DNA of 7,036 nucleotides from Candidatus Solincola jinzensis (GTDB taxonomy: Bacteria > Actinomycetota > Geothermincolia > Geothermincolales > RBG-13-55-18). The stretch lies in the NCBI GenBank assembly GCA_015711875.1, contig JACVJG010000147.1, positions 1-7,036 on the forward strand, read 5' to 3'. Positions 5,718 through 7,036 of this stretch are shown here, piece after piece. The notes under the pieces are model-generated. The model worked only from the letters and a program-made list of their open reading frames with translations, was not told the DNA's origin and made no database searches. How positions within the stretch are numbered: the stretch's first letter is position 1; every line of letters starts with the position of its first letter. A program made the translations under genes and the position numbers.

Positions 5718-7036
5718 TCAGGTGAGGCGGCGGTATTCCTCGTAGAGCTGGGCGCGCATGCGGGCGTGATCGAGCTGCCGCTCCACTTTGCGGCGGGCGC
5801 GGCGCGTGTAGTTCTCCACCGCCTGGGGCGCCTGGAGGTAAAAGGAGATGGCGTCGGCGAGGGCTGAGGGGTCGCGGTCCTCCACCAGGATGCCGTCGCG
5901 GCCGTCCTCGACGATCTCGCGCGGCCCGCGCACGTTGCAGGCTATCACCGGGACCCCGCAGGCCATGGCCTCGATGATGGTCACCCCGAAGCCCTCGCGG
6001 GAAGAGGGCAGGACATAGATGTCGAACATGCGGTAGAAGCGCTCCGGGTCGGAGCGGTAACCGGTGAAGAGGAGGCGTTCCGGAAGCCCTTTACCCCTTC
6101 CCCCGACCTCCTCGCCGCCGCTCCGGGCGAGGCCGCCGTCGCCCGCCGCCTTTTCTCGAGACGCGCCGTTTTCGCCTCGCGCGGTTCCCGCCCTTTCTTT
6201 GTCGCGCTCGCGCGAGCCCCCTTCGGTAGGCCGTTCCCGCTCGCGCTTAAGCCCGCCCACGCCCGCGAGGGTTTCACCGTGCGAACCCCTGGGGCTAGAC
6301 CTGCACTTTTCGCGCGAGGGCTTCTCCCCGCCGGAGACGCCCGTTTCACCGGGCATATATCCCGCGTGTGGCGAGCATCGGGCGGCGTGTTCCTTCAGGC
6401 GCTGCGGTTCCCGCGGCTCCAGGGAATGGTCTCCCACCAACACCAAATAGAGTTCAGGGCAATCGGGAAGCAGGCGGGCGGCCGCCTCCACCAGCGTGTC
6501 CAGGTTCTTCTCCCTCCTTATCTCCCCGATGTATCCCACGACGACGGCCCTGGCGGGGATGCCCAGTTCCTCCCTCAGGCCGTCATCCTCCCCGGGCCGG
6601 AAGCGTTCGAGGTCCACGCCGTTGTATATCAGCCTGGCCCTGGTGGGAGCCACCACCCTTTCGGCCGCCGCGAGGGCGAGGTCTTCGGTGTTCACGAAGA
6701 TGATGAGATGGCAGCGCTTGCCAGCGAAGCGCTCGGCGGCGAGCACCAGGCGCCTTCTCAGCCTGCCGGAGCGGTGGGAGAAGTAAAACCCGTTGCAGGT
6801 GTGGATGACGGCGCGCACCCCTAGTTTCCAGGCGGCCACCCGGCCCAGCACGCCGTCCTTGGGGTTATGGGTGTGCACGATATCGTAGCCGCCCTCCCTG
6901 ATCAGGGACTTGAGGCGGCGGTAGGCCTTGAGGTCGGAGATGGGGGTCATGTCACGGGTTATGGGCACGTCGTGGACCTTTAGGCCCGCGCCCTCCAGCT
7001 TCTCGGCGAAGGAGGTGACCCTGCAGGCCACGTGCA
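5718..7036 (-). CDS. Family 4 glycosyltransferase (GT-B), N-terminus outside window
   Basis: This is a retaining nucleotide-sugar glycosyltransferase, probably acting at the cytoplasmic face in polysaccharide or glycan synthesis. The frame is open to the right edge. The GTG at 7031-7029 is internal, because VACRVTSFAEKLEGAGLKV already matches the second strand of the family's N-terminal fold, so roughly 25-30 residues are missing. Numbering from that GTG: YDIVHTHNPKDGVLGRVAA (49-67) is the typical acceptor-domain motif; the C-terminal donor domain begins at VVGYIGEIRREKN (164-176), with R172/K175 expected to contact the donor diphosphate; SREGFGVTIIEAMACGVPVIA carries the EX7E pair E346/E354. 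The stop is TGA 5720-5718. Residues about 217-314 are a disordered insert that typical relatives lack, placed between LVLVGDHSLEP and RLLFTGYRSD. The donor and acceptor sugars cannot be told. It probably belongs to a polysaccharide locus to the right and not to the signalling module. Confidence 0.92.
   Translation of the reverse strand, partial: HVACRVTSFAEKLEGAGLKVHDVPITRDMTPISDLKAYRRLKSLIREGGYDIVHTHNPKDGVLGRVAAWKLGVRAVIHTCNGFYFSHRSGRLRRRLVLAAERFAGKRCHLIIFVNTEDLALAAAERVVAPTRARLIYNGVDLERFRPGEDDGLREELGIPARAVVVGYIGEIRREKNLDTLVEAAARLLPDCPELYLVLVGDHSLEPREPQRLKEHAARCSPHAGYMPGETGVSGGEKPSREKCRSSPRGSHGETLAGVGGLKRERERPTEGGSRERDKERAGTARGENGASREKAAGDGGLARSGGEEVGGRGKGLPERLLFTGYRSDPERFYRMFDIYVLPSSREGFGVTIIEAMACGVPVIACNVRGPREIVEDGRDGILVEDRDPSALADAISFYLQAPQAVENYTRRARRKVERQLDHARMRAQLYEEYRRLT
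6090..6383 (-). other. Low-complexity charged insert in the glycosyltransferase donor domain
   Basis: About 95 extra residues, rich in G, R, E, K and S, occupy the loop that in GT4 enzymes is usually about 20 residues. Three SRE[K/R] words occur, at residues 239, 273 and 291. Each lies on a DNA palindrome: TCGCGCGA (6310-6317), GCTCGCGCGAGC (6206-6217) and TCTCGAGA (6154-6161). The frame is kept on both sides and the catalytic motifs beyond it are intact, so the enzyme is probably active with a disordered loop. Confidence 0.78.

Noticed and set aside
5420..5725. Plus-strand 101-codon frame in the intergenic region
   Set aside because: It has no ribosome binding site or domain, a Pro/Arg/Gly-rich random-like composition, and overlaps the end of the glycosyltransferase. 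Its VSREGENG string is noted only as a possible repeat trace.

Overview
The window is GC-rich bacterial DNA. All four recognisable protein genes lie on the minus strand, so transcription runs from right to left. The organism cannot be named from this alone. MEDS and PocR sensor domains, a NarL/HPK7 signalling pair and what looks like a leaderless promoter would fit an anaerobic high-GC Gram-positive-type lineage, such as deep-branching Actinomycetota or Firmicutes. That placement is inference at low confidence.

Layout in transcription order. (1) 7036-5718: a family 4 glycosyltransferase (GT-B fold) whose N-terminus lies beyond the window edge; it carries a disordered charged insert of about 95 residues. 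(2) 5717-5259: 459 bases with no convincing gene. It holds a REP-like perfect hairpin (5369-5383) and, at its far end, a clear TATAAT box 6 bases before the next ATG. (3) 5258-3252: an HPK7/NarX-type histidine kinase with an unrecognised (possibly SCP2-like) N-terminal domain, a PocR sensor domain and an ATP-lid expanded by about 120 disordered residues. (4) 3251-3052: a 200-base promoter region with a 15-bp tandem repeat upstream of a GATAAT box. (5) 3051-688: a second histidine kinase, MEDS-PAS-PocR-HisKA-HATPase, starting at TTG with a good ribosome binding site. (6) 687-620: a short spacer holding a 37-bp near-copy of the kinase's own 3' coding sequence. (7) 619-1: a NarL/FixJ response regulator, cut by the window edge a few residues before its end.

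Genes 3, 5 and 7 make up a signalling module: two soluble-looking kinases of different dimerisation classes share a PocR ligand-sensing domain and sit beside one DNA-binding response regulator. MEDS and PocR are families predicted to sense small organic molecules, so a cytosolic metabolite signal is likely. The ligand and targets cannot be read from the sequence. The glycosyltransferase is separated from this module and probably belongs to a polysaccharide locus further upstream.

Three observations stand out. First, two unrelated enzymes each carry a long in-frame, charged, low-complexity insert with recurring SRE[K/R] motifs centred on short DNA palindromes. Second, the kinase 3' end has a partial duplicate that now supplies the response regulator's Shine-Dalgarno. 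Third, the HPK7 kinase gene appears to have a leaderless promoter with a palindrome where the -35 element should be.
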